Below, in pieces: positions 51,900 to 62,974 of a stretch of 64,000 bases of DNA. The notes under the pieces were generated by a model, which worked only from the letters and a program-made list of their open reading frames with translations, made no database searches and was not told the origin of the DNA. Source of the DNA: Flavobacterium soli DSM 19725 (GTDB lineage: Bacteria; Bacteroidota; Bacteroidia; Flavobacteriales; Flavobacteriaceae); assembly GCF_000422705.1 (NCBI RefSeq), contig NZ_AUGO01000014.1, forward strand, positions 1-64,000, in the 5' to 3' direction. Every line of letters begins with the position of its first letter. Position 1 is the stretch's first letter. Made by a program: the position numbers and the translations under genes.

Positions 51900-54845
51900 T
51901 TAGAACCACTTTCTCGTAAAAAGATTTATCAAAACGCTTGGACTCAAAGTAACGATAAACCTAACCTTTTCCTGATAATTGTTATCGGCAATTTCCCAAC
52001 CATTGTTAGAATAAACAGGGAAATACAGCTCAAAATAATCAGTGACCAAATTCAATCGAACACCACTGTCATAAACAAATCGCTCTCCTTGATTTTTGTT
52101 TTTCATAAACCCGGCATCGCCATAAATTTCCACCCAATTCCAAATATTAAAACTCGCATTGGTGGTTGCCATCCATTGATTTGCATACGGATTGATCAAT
52201 CTTGATTTGAATCCACCTTCGGCAATAATGAGTTGTTGGCTGAAAAGTCCGCTGGTTTCAGATCTTCCATAATAATTATAATCAAAAAGATAATCAGTAG
52301 GTCGGTCTAGGGCAAAGCTAAAAAAATCAGAATCGGTTGTGTTGTATAAAAAAGCACCAGCAAAGAAGCGAACGTTGATTTGCCTGTTGTCGTTAAATAA
52401 TTTCCTGTAGCCAAATTCGATTGATGATTTTCCAAATTTGCTCGATAGTTGTAAATCCGTTGAAAGGTTGAAATGCTTGGTGATTTCGGTTTTATTATCG
52501 GAGTATTTTGCATTGAAAACGCTGTAATTTTGGTTGTTTTCATCAAAGCTTAAGTCATATTTAGATTCTTGCCTGTTGACCATAACTTGCCGAATTAGCA
52601 AACCACGCTTTCTATTGTCTCGAAAATCCTTTTCGCGAAAGCGGAAAATTGCCGTTGGATTTATTTTCAAATAGGTAGCATCTGGAGCATAATGGAAGTA
52701 ATTTCCGCTAATCAAATAGCGGTTGTTGAAGTCTTCGCTTTTTCGATTGTATTGATTTATGGCAAAAGAAAAACTCCCAATTAGCGATTGTGTATTGGCT
52801 GAATAGACAGGATTGACATCAAAATTGAAAGGCTTGTCCAAAATTGTTTTGTTATGGAAGCGAATTCCTGGTGAAATTCCGTCATAAAGATTATAGGTTA
52901 CTGTGGGAACATACAAAATCTGGTTATAATAGGGATCTTCCAAATCCTTCATGAATACAAATTTAAAAGGTCTGTTGTTTGGGAAAAACGGCCGCATCGA
53001 TTTCCAATTGTTTCTCAAATTGAATTCAGGAACTTCATTTTTATAGTTGAGGACAATTCGATCAGCCTCTTTTCGTTCAACAGTAAAAGTACTATCAGTG
53101 CTAATGTTTTCATACCATTCCTTGAAAACAACCTGTTTTCCCTTCAATCCATAAACAGGAATTGGAACAGTAGTATTGGTTCGATTTTTTATCGTAAAGC
53201 TAACACTGTCTTGCGATTTTGAAATACTACTGAACTTATAATCTACAATTTCTCTTGAATTAACTATGGTATTAAAAAACCAGTCAATGTTTTTAGGAGA
53301 ATTGGCTTTTAAAATTTGTTCCAAATCTTCTCGACTTGTCTGTTTTTGTTGATTGATTTTATAAAACTCAACCAAGCTTTTGGATACGATTTCATTTTCA
53401 AGATAATGATCCAAATATTTGAAGCTCAATCCTGATCGATATTTTCCAGCAATTTGCTCATTGAATTTTATAAAGGTGTTTTTTGGATCTCCAATTGGTT
53501 GATCAAGATTTTTTCGAGCCATCAGCATATAAAAATAGCTATATTGCTCGTTAAATGAAAGATTCGTAAGGTTATAGCTTTTGAGGATTCTAAATTTAGA
53601 AACACTTCCCATCATCTTGCTCTGGGGATGGAATTCATCGATATACCGCATCATTACAAACATTTGCATACCGTCATAAATCCAATTGTCTTTTCTTGGG
53701 TCAAGCCGAAGACTGGTTTTGAGATAATTATTCAAATAGGTCTTTAGGAATTTAATTTCGAAGAGAAAATCATCCGGAAACGGACTTAAAAAAGAAGGCA
53801 ATTGGTTCAAACCATAAAACGGATTTCGGTCATAATCTGCTTGCGAAACCACAACTTTTCCGTGAGGATATGCACCGATATTTTCCTTGACAAAATCCAT
53901 CATCTGATTGATCAGTAAAGCTTTTCGAACTTCATCAACATTATTGGTTTTCAAATCGGTGAGAACTTCTAAATCAGATTTTTTAAAACTTCTAAAATTG
54001 GTATTTTGTTCCACGAAGAGGCTAAAATCAATTCTGTTTGTGCCAGATAATGTATAAATAGCATTATGGTTTTCAATTGTTTTTTTTGAAAATAAATCGG
54101 TTGTAATTTCAAAAGATTCTGGAACCGAAACCGTTACATCATAGTCGGAAATAGAATTGGCACTATCATCCAAATTATTATTGCTGTATTTTATAAAACC
54201 ACCATTTTCGTATCGAGCAGGAGTGAGGAAGGCATTTTTGAGGTACATTTTGCCATTTTCGCCATAACCATAATTAGTGAAGCGGTTGCTCGGAAGTTTT
54301 AGTGTATAGTTCAGAATTAGATTGATTTTTTCGTTTGGAGCTAGTTTTTGTGGTAACGTAACTTCAATCAAATCAGGTTGGTCGTGAAGTCTTTTCCATT
54401 GGAAATCTTGGTTATACATGTCCCTAATTGCAATCTCTTTTGTACTACCACGCTCTTCTTCTTTTGCAACATGAAAGCTTCTCACAAATTCATCAGAAAA
54501 TCGTTTTGCAAGTGGTGTCTCCTTGCTCGAATAGGCATTGTTCCAATCGTTTAAAATAACGCTGGTCAAAGTATCATTCGATTGATTGTGAAACGTTAAT
54601 TCCTGCTTGACAAAAAGAGTCTTGTCGATTGGAATTACCATAACATCTATACTTGAATGATTTTGTGCAAATGAGCTCCAAGAAACCAACAAGGCAATGC
54701 CAACTATAATTTTAAGGATGTATTTCAAGGATGTATTTTTCAAATTTAAATAGCAATAGTAAACACTAATAAGATGTGATTTATTATAAAGGTTGGTTAA
54801 TTGTTTCTTAAAAACAAAGTTCACAAAGAAAACAAAAAGCTGCAT
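51900..54845 (-). CDS. M1-peptidase-like protein lacking the zinc site, fused to a beta barrel
   Basis: A 981-residue protein, or about 940 if the TTG at 54728 is the start; that form gives a normal signal peptide (SLKYILKIIVGIALLVSW region). Residues about 60-560 follow the M1 aminopeptidase layout: N-terminal beta domain, then a helical region that keeps a WIYDGMQMFV segment where M1 enzymes have W-x-x-EG. The HExxH zinc motif is not seen; the equivalent place reads FEIKFLK. The last 350 residues look like an outer membrane barrel (SPGIRFHNKTILDKP onward, ending in F). A non-enzymatic surface or processing role is likely. Confidence 0.7.
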   Translation of the reverse strand: MQLFVFFVNFVFKKQLTNLYNKSHLISVYYCYLNLKNTSLKYILKIIVGIALLVSWSSFAQNHSSIDVMVIPIDKTLFVKQELTFHNQSNDTLTSVILNDWNNAYSSKETPLAKRFSDEFVRSFHVAKEEERGSTKEIAIRDMYNQDFQWKRLHDQPDLIEVTLPQKLAPNEKINLILNYTLKLPSNRFTNYGYGENGKMYLKNAFLTPARYENGGFIKYSNNNLDDSANSISDYDVTVSVPESFEITTDLFSKKTIENHNAIYTLSGTNRIDFSLFVEQNTNFRSFKKSDLEVLTDLKTNNVDEVRKALLINQMMDFVKENIGAYPHGKVVVSQADYDRNPFYGLNQLPSFLSPFPDDFLFEIKFLKTYLNNYLKTSLRLDPRKDNWIYDGMQMFVMMRYIDEFHPQSKMMGSVSKFRILKSYNLTNLSFNEQYSYFYMLMARKNLDQPIGDPKNTFIKFNEQIAGKYRSGLSFKYLDHYLENEIVSKSLVEFYKINQQKQTSREDLEQILKANSPKNIDWFFNTIVNSREIVDYKFSSISKSQDSVSFTIKNRTNTTVPIPVYGLKGKQVVFKEWYENISTDSTFTVERKEADRIVLNYKNEVPEFNLRNNWKSMRPFFPNNRPFKFVFMKDLEDPYYNQILYVPTVTYNLYDGISPGIRFHNKTILDKPFNFDVNPVYSANTQSLIGSFSFAINQYNRKSEDFNNRYLISGNYFHYAPDATYLKINPTAIFRFREKDFRDNRKRGLLIRQVMVNRQESKYDLSFDENNQNYSVFNAKYSDNKTEITKHFNLSTDLQLSSKFGKSSIEFGYRKLFNDNRQINVRFFAGAFLYNTTDSDFFSFALDRPTDYLFDYNYYGRSETSGLFSQQLIIAEGGFKSRLINPYANQWMATTNASFNIWNWVEIYGDAGFMKNKNQGERFVYDSGVRLNLVTDYFELYFPVYSNNGWEIADNNYQEKVRFIVTLSPSVLINLFTRKWF

Positions 54846-54883
54846 CCTTATGAACTTATACGAACAAATTGTACTAAAGGGTT

Positions 54884-55612
54884 TTAGAAATTCGGACTTA
54901 GATTGTATTTCTTGTAGAAAGTATCCAAAACGTCCACAACTTCTTCCTCTGTATCCACAATCTTGATCAAATCAAGATCACTCGGGCTAACATTATGGTA
55001 TTTTTCGACCAAAACGGCTTTTATCCAATCCATCAAACCTGACCAAAAATCACGTCCTACCAAGATTACAGGGAATTTTGCTACTTTTTTAGTTTGAATC
55101 AAAGTAATAGCTTCAAACATTTCATCAAGCGTCCCGAAACCTCCCGGCATCACGACAAAACCTTGAGAATATTTAACGAACATTACTTTTCTTACGAAGA
55201 AGTAATCGAAATTAAGATTTTTATCTCTATCAATATAAGGATTGAAATGCTGTTCAAAAGGCAGTTCGATGTTTAAACCAACCGAGGTTCCACCACCAAG
55301 ATGTGCTCCTTTGTTTCCCGCTTCCATGATTCCAGGACCACCACCAGTAATCACGCCATAACCTGCTTTACTAATTTTAAAGGCAATTTTTTCTGCCAAA
55401 AGATAAAAGTGGTCGTCTGGTTTTGTTCGTGCTGAACCAAAAATAGAAACACATGGACCAATTCGTCCCATGGCTTCATAACCGTTTACAAATTCTGCCA
55501 TAATTTTAAAAATGGCCCAAGAATCGTTGGTTCTTATTTCATTCCACGTTTTTTGCTTTAATCTATCTTGGATTATTTTATCCTCATCATTGTCAAAATC
55601 TTCTAATCTCAT
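54884..55612 (-). CDS. LOG-family nucleotide phosphoribohydrolase
   Basis: A 242-residue Rossmann-fold protein of the LOG / lysine-decarboxylase-like family. The two signatures are visible: GGGPGIMEAGNKGA (about 88-101) and PGGFGTLDEMFE (about 155-166). Family members hydrolyse nucleoside monophosphates to base and ribose 5-phosphate (cytokinin activation in plants, purine recycling in bacteria). It is not a lysine decarboxylase. The next minus gene starts 38 bases after its stop. Confidence 0.9.
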   Translation of the reverse strand: MRLEDFDNDEDKIIQDRLKQKTWNEIRTNDSWAIFKIMAEFVNGYEAMGRIGPCVSIFGSARTKPDDHFYLLAEKIAFKISKAGYGVITGGGPGIMEAGNKGAHLGGGTSVGLNIELPFEQHFNPYIDRDKNLNFDYFFVRKVMFVKYSQGFVVMPGGFGTLDEMFEAITLIQTKKVAKFPVILVGRDFWSGLMDWIKAVLVEKYHNVSPSDLDLIKIVDTEEEVVDVLDTFYKKYNLSPNF

Positions 55613-55679
55613 ATTATATTATTTATTCTAATTTTTTATTGCTTATAAAAGCTTGGCAATATATAAAAATTTTCTTCAA

Positions 55680-55710
55680 GACCTAACAGGTTTTTAAAAC
55701 CTGTTAGGTC
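55680..55710. repeat. 31-base perfect palindrome after uvrA
   Basis: Two exact 15-base arms (55680-55694 and 55696-55710) around one base. It lies 9 bases after the uvrA stop on the minus strand and can fold into a strong hairpin. I recall this GACCTAACAGG palindrome in many Bacteroidota intergenic regions. It probably ends uvrA transcription. Confidence 0.8.
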
Positions 55711-55718
55711 TGTAAAAT

Positions 55719-58550
55719 TTAATGTAATTCTTTCTTTAAAAACTGAGCCGTATAGCTTTTCTTTACCTTGGCAACTTCTTCAGGAGTTCCTTTAGCTACA
55801 ACAGTTCCACCGCCTTTTCCCCCCACTGGACCTATATCAATAATATAATCTGCTAACTTGATAACATCCATATTGTGTTCGATAATCAAAATCGTATTGC
55901 CTTTATCAACCAATTTGTTGATGACTTCCATCAGGACGCGAATGTCTTCGAAATGCAGTCCAGTTGTAGGTTCATCTAAAATATAGAACGTATTCCCGGT
56001 GTCTTTTTTAGCCAATTCACCCGCCAATTTGATACGTTGTGCTTCTCCACCAGAAAGCGTCGTGCTTTGTTGTCCCAAAGTGATATAACCCAAACCAACA
56101 TCTTGCAATGTTTTTACCTTTCGGTAGATTTTTGGTATATTTTCAAAAAACGGAACGGCTTCATCAATCGTCATATTCAAGACATCAGATATCGATTTTC
56201 CTTTATATCGGATTTCTAAAGTCTCTCTGTTGAATCTTTTTCCCTGACACGTTTCACATTCTACATATACATCTGGAAGGAAATTCATTTCAATTGTTCG
56301 TACACCTGAACCTTCGCAAGTTTCACATCTTCCGCCTTTTACGTTAAAACTAAAACGTCCAGCTTTGTAGCCACGAATCATACTTTCTGAAGTCATGGTA
56401 AAGAGATTTCGGATTTCTCCAAATACTTCCGTATAAGTCGCTGGATTGGAACGGGGTGTTCTCCCGATCGGACTTTGGTCGATGTCAATTACCTTATCAA
56501 TATGTTCCAAACCTTCAATCTTCTTGTAAGGTTGTGGTTTTTTTACACCATTAAAATAATACGCATTCAGAATCGGGTAGAGGGTTTCATTGATTAAAGT
56601 TGATTTTCCACTTCCAGAAACTCCCGTTACACAAATCATTTTCCCCAGAGGTAGTTCTATTGAAACATTTTTCAAGTTGTTTCCAGTTGCTCCAGTAAGT
56701 TTCATTGACTTTCCGTTTCCTTCACGACGCTGTTTTGGAACTTCAATTTCACGTTCGCCATTAAGGTAAGAAGCAGTAAGTGTATGTTCTTTCAGAATTT
56801 CGGCAGGAGTTCCTTTACTGATGATTTCGCCTCCATATTTTCCTGCTTTGGGACCAATATCAATCACATAATCGGCACGTTCAATCATGTCTTTATCGTG
56901 TTCTACCACAAGGACAGAGTTTCCGATGTCTCGTAATTGTTCCAAGGATTTGATGAGTTTTTCGTTATCTCTTTGGTGCAAACCGATACTTGGTTCATCC
57001 AAAATATACAAAACCCCAACTAGTTGCGAACCAATTTGGGTAGCCAATCTAATTCGTTGTGCTTCTCCACCCGAAAGTGATTTCGAACTTCGGCTTAAAG
57101 CCAAATATTCCAAGCCGACATTCATAAGAAATGCCAAACGGTCCTTGATTTCCTTGATGACTTCGGTTGCAATCCGTTTTTGTTTATCGGATAAGTGGTT
57201 CTCCAAATCATTGAACCAAACGGTCAAATCTGAAATATCCATCGAAGACAATTCGTGAATATTTTCGTTATTGATTTTAAAGTATAAAGCTTCTTTCTTC
57301 AATCTTGAACCTTCACAAACCGGACATTTCACTTCGTCCATGAATTCCTTTGCCCAACGTTTGATGGAAGTCGAACCACTTTCGTCAAATTGATTTTTGA
57401 TGAAATGCGAAATGCCCTCAAATTCAATTTTATATTCTTTTGTGATGCCTAACGTTTTTGAGGCAACTGCAAATTTATCTTTTCCACCGTTTAGGATCGT
57501 GTCCATTGCTTCTTCCGAAATCGACTCGATTGGATCGGTAATTTTAAAGCCATATTTTTCTCCGATAATTTCCAATTGCTTGAAAATCCAAGTCGATTTA
57601 TATTCTCCCAAAGGAGCAAAACCACCTTGCTTGATGGACATTTTTGGGTTCGGAATTATTTTTTTGATGTTAATTTCGTTTACCATTCCCAAACCGTTGC
57701 AATGATCACAAGCGCCTTTTGGAGAGTTGAACGAAAACAAGTTGGGTTCAGGATTTTGATAGGAAATTCCAGTTGAAGGACACATCAAATTCCGACTAAA
57801 ATAACGAACGGCATTACTATCTTGTTCCAAAACCATCAGGACATTTTCGCCGTGATACATCGCGGTATTGATGCTTTCCATAAGGCGTTTTTCGCTTTCT
57901 GGGCTGTTATCAGCTACGATTCTATCAATGACAATTTCGATGTCGTGTGTCTTGTAACGATCCAGTTTCATTCCAGGCGTGATATCTTTTATATCACCAT
58001 TGATGCGTACTTTCAGGAAGCCTTGCTTGGCAATTTGTTGGAATAATTCGGCATAATGACCTTTTCGAGCACGAATAACGGGAGCCAAAATATTGATTCT
58101 TTTATCCTTGAAATCTTCAGAGATAAGCTGTTTTATTTGTTCATCACTGTAACTGACCATCTTTTCGCCCGTATTATAACTGAAAGCATCGGCACCTCTC
58201 GCATAAAGCAAACGAAGGAAATCATAAATTTCAGTTATTGTTCCAACTGTAGAGCGTGGACTCTTGCTGGTTGTTTTTTGTTCGATGGCAATAACAGGGG
58301 AGAGTCCGTCAATTTTATCCACATCTGGACGTTCTAAACCACCCAAGAACTGTCGGGCATAAGCCGAAAAAGTTTCGACATAACGGCGTTGTCCTTCGGC
58401 ATAAATGGTATCGAACGCAAGTGATGATTTTCCAGATCCTGAAAGTCCAGTGATAACTACTAGTTTCTCACGAGGAATTGAAATGTCTATGTTTTTGAGA
58501 TTGTGAACGCGGGCTCCTAAAACTTCTATAGTATTGTCTGATTCTAGCAT
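55719..58550 (-). CDS. uvrA: Excinuclease ABC subunit A
   Basis: A 943-residue ATPase of nucleotide excision repair (damage recognition with UvrB). Two ATP-binding halves are present: GLSGSGKSS near residue 36, and [10 protein letters not shown] with the second [12 protein letters not shown] signature near the C-terminus. Zinc-finger cysteines are at CPSTGISY and the CDHCNGLG segment, and CETCEGSG with CETCQGKRF. The frame is open to 58583, but the ATG at 58550 gives the usual [17 protein letters not shown] start. The gene is complete. Confidence 0.97.
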   Translation of the reverse strand: MLESDNTIEVLGARVHNLKNIDISIPREKLVVITGLSGSGKSSLAFDTIYAEGQRRYVETFSAYARQFLGGLERPDVDKIDGLSPVIAIEQKTTSKSPRSTVGTITEIYDFLRLLYARGADAFSYNTGEKMVSYSDEQIKQLISEDFKDKRINILAPVIRARKGHYAELFQQIAKQGFLKVRINGDIKDITPGMKLDRYKTHDIEIVIDRIVADNSPESEKRLMESINTAMYHGENVLMVLEQDSNAVRYFSRNLMCPSTGISYQNPEPNLFSFNSPKGACDHCNGLGMVNEINIKKIIPNPKMSIKQGGFAPLGEYKSTWIFKQLEIIGEKYGFKITDPIESISEEAMDTILNGGKDKFAVASKTLGITKEYKIEFEGISHFIKNQFDESGSTSIKRWAKEFMDEVKCPVCEGSRLKKEALYFKINNENIHELSSMDISDLTVWFNDLENHLSDKQKRIATEVIKEIKDRLAFLMNVGLEYLALSRSSKSLSGGEAQRIRLATQIGSQLVGVLYILDEPSIGLHQRDNEKLIKSLEQLRDIGNSVLVVEHDKDMIERADYVIDIGPKAGKYGGEIISKGTPAEILKEHTLTASYLNGEREIEVPKQRREGNGKSMKLTGATGNNLKNVSIELPLGKMICVTGVSGSGKSTLINETLYPILNAYYFNGVKKPQPYKKIEGLEHIDKVIDIDQSPIGRTPRSNPATYTEVFGEIRNLFTMTSESMIRGYKAGRFSFNVKGGRCETCEGSGVRTIEMNFLPDVYVECETCQGKRFNRETLEIRYKGKSISDVLNMTIDEAVPFFENIPKIYRKVKTLQDVGLGYITLGQQSTTLSGGEAQRIKLAGELAKKDTGNTFYILDEPTTGLHFEDIRVLMEVINKLVDKGNTILIIEHNMDVIKLADYIIDIGPVGGKGGGTVVAKGTPEEVAKVKKSYTAQFLKKELH

Positions 58551-58768
58551 ATTTTTTGGCAATTCCGAATAGGTCGGAAGCAAAGTTACTATTTTGGTTC
58601 GGAGTATGTAAATTATTTAATAAATTGTTTAGAAGCTATGTTTTTAGAATCTCATTTAGGATAAAAAATTAGCAAAAAGTAATTGGAATTTTTTAAAAAA
58701 AGGAGACCATAAATGAAGCTATAAATTATTAACTATTCATAAAAACCATTGTTTTATTGTTTAGAGTA

Positions 58769-58809
58769 GATAGTATTGATAAATTAAAATAGAATTTATC
58801 AATACTATC
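58769..58809. repeat. Perfect 17-base inverted repeat
   Basis: Arms 58769-58785 and 58793-58809 are exact reverse complements with a 7-base loop. No T run follows on either strand, so it is more likely an operator or a chance hairpin than a terminator. Confidence 0.8.
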
Positions 58810-58901
58810 GTTTAGTGTTATAATTAATAATTTAATAGGGGTTTTTTGTTCCATTTGTATAATGTCACGTTTTTTCCAAAGCACTTTTGGGTGACAACCT
58901 A

Positions 58902-58909
58902 TACATTTG
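58902..58909 (+). promoter_or_regulatory. -7 element of the FN3/T9SS protein gene
   Basis: TACATTTG fits TAnnTTTG, 28 bases before the ATG. The -33 element is not clear. Confidence 0.5.
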
Positions 58910-58936
58910 AAATCTATTAACCAAAGAATATTTTTT

Positions 58937-61900
58937 ATGAAAAAATTTACCTTACTCATTGTATGCTTGCTAGCTTTTGCATCAGAAATTCATGCACAAT
59001 GCATCAACACACTTCCGAATCCATCCGAATCCATCATCTCAAATAATTCTGGAGATCCACAAGAAATCAGCAGTTGTGTCTATACTGGAAATTTTTCTAC
59101 CGTTTCTAATATCAATTTAGATCAAAGTTATATTTTTAGTTTGACTTCTTCTGGAGAGGCAGTTGAAAAATATATCACGGTGACTGATATTAATAATAAT
59201 GTTATTGCACATGGTTTGACGCCATTGACTGTTGAAAATATGTCTTACGAATCGGTTCGTGTTCATTATAGTGAAAATGCTGAATGTGAAACCGAAGAGT
59301 GGTGTTTGAATTCTTATGTAACAGCAATTCTAAGTTGTCCATTTCCTACAGATATTTTGATTAACAATGTAACTACTACCAATGCAACATTTAGTTGGAT
59401 TCCAGGAGGAACAGAAAGTTCTTGGCAAGTTTTAGTATTGCCAATGGGCGATGATGCTCCAACACCTGAAACCTCGGGAATTGTTGTAGAAGAAGATCCC
59501 GAATATAGTGTAGATAACTTGACTGCCGCAAATCAATATCAGTTTTACATCAGATCTAATTGTGAGTCAGAGTTTAGCCCTTGGAGAGGACCTTATAATT
59601 TCAATAGTGGTTGTGTTCCCGTTGAAATATTAAATGAAAATTTTGACACATTAGAATATGGCGATATACCAAGCTGCTGGAATGTTCAAAAAGTGGGTGC
59701 TTCATCCGACACCTTTGTTGGGGTAAATGGAGGTTTTTCAAATTCGGCTCCGAACACTATACAAATTGCGAATGGTTCTTCGGCTTCAACGGTGAATATT
59801 TTACTGATTTCACCTCAATTGTCAACGGTTACAACAGGAACTCATAGGCTAAAATTTTATGCTAGAGGTTATGGCAACGTATCGGTTCAAGTGGGAACAG
59901 TAAACACCATGACGGCTGATGCTGTTTTTACATCAAAGGAAACAATCAATGCAACTGCAAATTTCACCGAATATACCGTTGATTTTACAGATTATGAAGG
60001 AACAAACAACTTCATCGCTTTCCGTCATGCCAATACAAGTACTTATAATCCAATTTTCTTAGATGATATTCGTTGGGAACTTGCACCATTGTGTCCAGAT
60101 TTAGATGATATTATCGTTACAGAAGTAACTACTTCTTCCGCAACAATAGGATGGGAACCAGGTGGTTCTGAAACACAATGGGACGTGGTTTATTCTGACA
60201 CCATTGAAGATCCAACACTTTTAACGCCAGTTTCTCCTTCACCTTCCGAAAATCCAGAAGTTACAATCAACGGCTTACAGCCAAATACAACTTATAAAGC
60301 TTGGATTCGTTCTTCTTGTGGAGAAGAGTTTGGTGTTGGAGCATGGATGAACCCCGTAACATTTACAACACCATGTGTAGCAACGAGTTTAGTAAATGAG
60401 AATTTTGAAACAACAGATTTTGGAGATTTGCCTGCATGTTGGTCAGCAATATTGGGTGGAAGTTCCGTAATTAACAGTACAGTTATTGTAACCACTGGAA
60501 ACGGAACTGCAGGATCAAAAGCAGTTGCTTTAAGCAATTCAGATGAGGGAGATAATCCTAAAATTATATTGGTTTCTCCACATTTGAATACTGTAACTAC
60601 TGGAACACATCGATTAAAGTTTCATGCTAAATCGAATTCTCCTGCTACGATAGAAGTTGGGACAGTTGGAAGTCCAGCTCAAGGAACAACATTTACATCT
60701 TTAGAAGATTTTGAAATAAATCATATTTATAGCGAATTTGTAGTAGATTATACAACCTATTCAGGTAGTGATAATTATGTTGCCATCCGAAATACTTCGG
60801 GACAATATATTACGGTTTATGTAGATAATTTCCGTTGGGAAATAGCTCCCCTTTGTGATGATGTTACGGCAATACAAGTGCAAAATGTTACGGCAACTAC
60901 AGCAGAGGTTAATTGGACTAGTAACGATGGAGAAACACAATGGGATTTGGTTTATGGAACAGCAGATGTAACTGATCCTACGTCATTAACCCCAATTTCT
61001 CCAGCACCAAGTGTAGAGGCAGAGGCATCTCTTTCAGCATTAACACCGGATACGGCTTACAAACTTTGGGTACGTTCAGCTTGTGGAGGTGATCAAGGAA
61101 ACGGAGCTTGGATTGGACCAATAGATTTTAGAACGGCTTGTTTGCCAACTGGTACTTTCAGCGAAGGATTTGAAACCACTGAATATGGTGATCTTCCAAA
61201 TTGTTGGTCGGCTGTTTTAGCAGGACCAACAATTCCTCAAAACGCAGCCGTTAGAACCGTAAACAATGATGCCGCTTTTGGAACAAATGCAGTAGAGTTG
61301 CATGCAAATAATGCTCAAGCAGCAGATGTTGTCATGTTGGTTTCGCCTTATCTGAATACATTATCAAACGGAACACACCGATTGAAGTTTTATGCCAGAA
61401 GTTATAATGATAATTCAACACTACAAGTTGGAACTTTAAATGGTAATTCAAGTCAGGCCACTTTTACGGTGTTCCAACCATTAACTTTGCAAAATAACGG
61501 GTACAATGAATATGTAATCGATTTTGAAAATTATTCAGGTGCGGATACTTATATTGGCTTTAGGAATACAACAGGAAATTACAATTCTATTTTCTTGGAT
61601 AATATCCGATGGGAAATTAATCCGTCTTGTCCAGATGTATCAAGCTTGACTATTGCTGATATTACAGATAATTCGGCTACTGTGAGTTGGACTGAAGCAG
61701 GGGATGAGCCTAATTGGCAAGTGGTTCACGGATTGACAACAGTAACGGATCCTTCTACTTTAACTCCGAGTGAAGAAATTGACATCCCTATTTTTGGTAT
61801 TGACGGATTGGAAGACAATACTTTTTATAATGTTTGGGTTCGTTCGGTTTGTGGAGGACCTGACGGATTTGGAGCTTGGATCGGACCAGTTGTGTTTAGA

Positions 61901-62647
61901 ACAAAATGTTCTGAAACAACAGTTCCTTATGTACAAGATTTTCAATCGGTTTCTGTTCCAAACTTGCCAGACTGTGTTACTTTACAAACAATAGGATCTG
62001 GAAATAGCTGGGATACCACTTGGGGGGATTCTGCTTATGGTTTCGAAGGATATGTGTTGCGATACAATAACAGTTCCGTTGATGCGAATGCTTGGTTTTT
62101 CACGCAAGGTATTCAGTTGACAGGTGGTTCAGAATATACTATTTCCTATAAATATGGAAATAACAGTAACGATAATTATGCAGAAAGTTTGCATGTTCTT
62201 TATGGATCAGAGCCTGTTGCAAATGCAATGACAGAAGAAATAGCAGATCATCCAACAATTGATAACGGAATGGCGATGATGAACGAAGTAACTTTCACGC
62301 CAGAAACATCAGGAATTTATTATTTCGGATTTAATGCTTATTCAAGTCCGAATCAAGGCCAGTTGTTTTTGGATGATATCGAGGTTACTGCTACACTTTC
62401 TAATCCAGATTTTAGCTTCAATAGCCTAGTTGTTTATCCAAATCCGGTGAAAGATATTTTGAATGTTTCGAATCAAGAAACAATTACCAACATAACAATC
62501 TTTAATATGTTGGGACAAAAGGTTTTGGAGTCTAATCTTAATGAAACAAATCCAAAAATCGATATGTCATCACTTTCAAGCGGAAGTTATTTGGCTAAGA
62601 TCACTTCTGGAAATTCAACCAAAACTATGAAAGTAATAAAAGAATAA
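58937..62647 (+). CDS. Large FN3-repeat surface protein with T9SS C-terminal signal
   Basis: A 1236-residue secreted protein with a signal peptide (about 1-21). After an N-terminal region it repeats a two-domain unit four times. Each unit has a fibronectin III domain (ends of the type NNVTTTNATFSWIPGG and TSSATIGWEPGG, with WxVVxG strands) and a jelly-roll-like adhesin domain starting NENFDTLEYGDIPSCWNV or close variants. The last 75 residues (VVYPNPVKDILNVSN, then GQKVLES and YLAKITSGNSTKTMKVIKE) are the type A T9SS sorting domain, so it should be exported through type IX secretion and attached or released outside. It probably binds sugars or cells. Confidence 0.88.
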   Translation: MKKFTLLIVCLLAFASEIHAQCINTLPNPSESIISNNSGDPQEISSCVYTGNFSTVSNINLDQSYIFSLTSSGEAVEKYITVTDINNNVIAHGLTPLTVENMSYESVRVHYSENAECETEEWCLNSYVTAILSCPFPTDILINNVTTTNATFSWIPGGTESSWQVLVLPMGDDAPTPETSGIVVEEDPEYSVDNLTAANQYQFYIRSNCESEFSPWRGPYNFNSGCVPVEILNENFDTLEYGDIPSCWNVQKVGASSDTFVGVNGGFSNSAPNTIQIANGSSASTVNILLISPQLSTVTTGTHRLKFYARGYGNVSVQVGTVNTMTADAVFTSKETINATANFTEYTVDFTDYEGTNNFIAFRHANTSTYNPIFLDDIRWELAPLCPDLDDIIVTEVTTSSATIGWEPGGSETQWDVVYSDTIEDPTLLTPVSPSPSENPEVTINGLQPNTTYKAWIRSSCGEEFGVGAWMNPVTFTTPCVATSLVNENFETTDFGDLPACWSAILGGSSVINSTVIVTTGNGTAGSKAVALSNSDEGDNPKIILVSPHLNTVTTGTHRLKFHAKSNSPATIEVGTVGSPAQGTTFTSLEDFEINHIYSEFVVDYTTYSGSDNYVAIRNTSGQYITVYVDNFRWEIAPLCDDVTAIQVQNVTATTAEVNWTSNDGETQWDLVYGTADVTDPTSLTPISPAPSVEAEASLSALTPDTAYKLWVRSACGGDQGNGAWIGPIDFRTACLPTGTFSEGFETTEYGDLPNCWSAVLAGPTIPQNAAVRTVNNDAAFGTNAVELHANNAQAADVVMLVSPYLNTLSNGTHRLKFYARSYNDNSTLQVGTLNGNSSQATFTVFQPLTLQNNGYNEYVIDFENYSGADTYIGFRNTTGNYNSIFLDNIRWEINPSCPDVSSLTIADITDNSATVSWTEAGDEPNWQVVHGLTTVTDPSTLTPSEEIDIPIFGIDGLEDNTFYNVWVRSVCGGPDGFGAWIGPVVFRTKCSETTVPYVQDFQSVSVPNLPDCVTLQTIGSGNSWDTTWGDSAYGFEGYVLRYNNSSVDANAWFFTQGIQLTGGSEYTISYKYGNNSNDNYAESLHVLYGSEPVANAMTEEIADHPTIDNGMAMMNEVTFTPETSGIYYFGFNAYSSPNQGQLFLDDIEVTATLSNPDFSFNSLVVYPNPVKDILNVSNQETITNITIFNMLGQKVLESNLNETNPKIDMSSLSSGSYLAKITSGNSTKTMKVIKE

Positions 62648-62974
62648 ATTTGAGTTAGTTACTTTTTTAAGCCTTCGGAATTTTTTTCTGAAGGCTTTTT
62701 TTTTTGACTTTATTTAGAAAATCTAAATGTTTTTTACTTTTAAAAACCTCCATATCATAATTATTTGACCGATTAGACATTATCTAAAAACTTGTAGGTT
62801 AAATATCGTTGCAAATTCTTCAATAAAATTAATAAATGTAAATATTACATTTATTTATAATCAATAAAAATGTTATTTAATTGATAATTGTTTATTTATT
62901 GATTTCATATTTTGCTTTATATTAAAATAAATGTAATATTGTAAAACCAACCCTAAGTACCAATTTTGCAAATT
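62648..62974. other. 327-base spacer with terminator and AT-rich repeats
   Basis: It holds the terminator of the FN3 gene, then an AT-rich region with three copies of the word AATAAATGTAA: forward at 62831, reverse at 62845 and forward at 62936. TAATATTG at 62944-62951 is one base off TAnnTTTG. No gene. Confidence 0.55.
62669..62702 (+). terminator. Terminator of the FN3/T9SS gene
   Basis: Eight-base arms (62669-62676 and 62690-62697) with a long T run. Confidence 0.8.

Larger units (their letters stand above)
58551..58936. other. 386-base spacer between uvrA and the FN3 protein
   Basis: No gene is supported. A perfect 17-base inverted repeat (58769-58785 and 58793-58809, 7-base loop) stands out. 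TACATTTG at 58902-58909 fits the -7 element and is 28 bases before the ATG at 58937. Confidence 0.6.
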
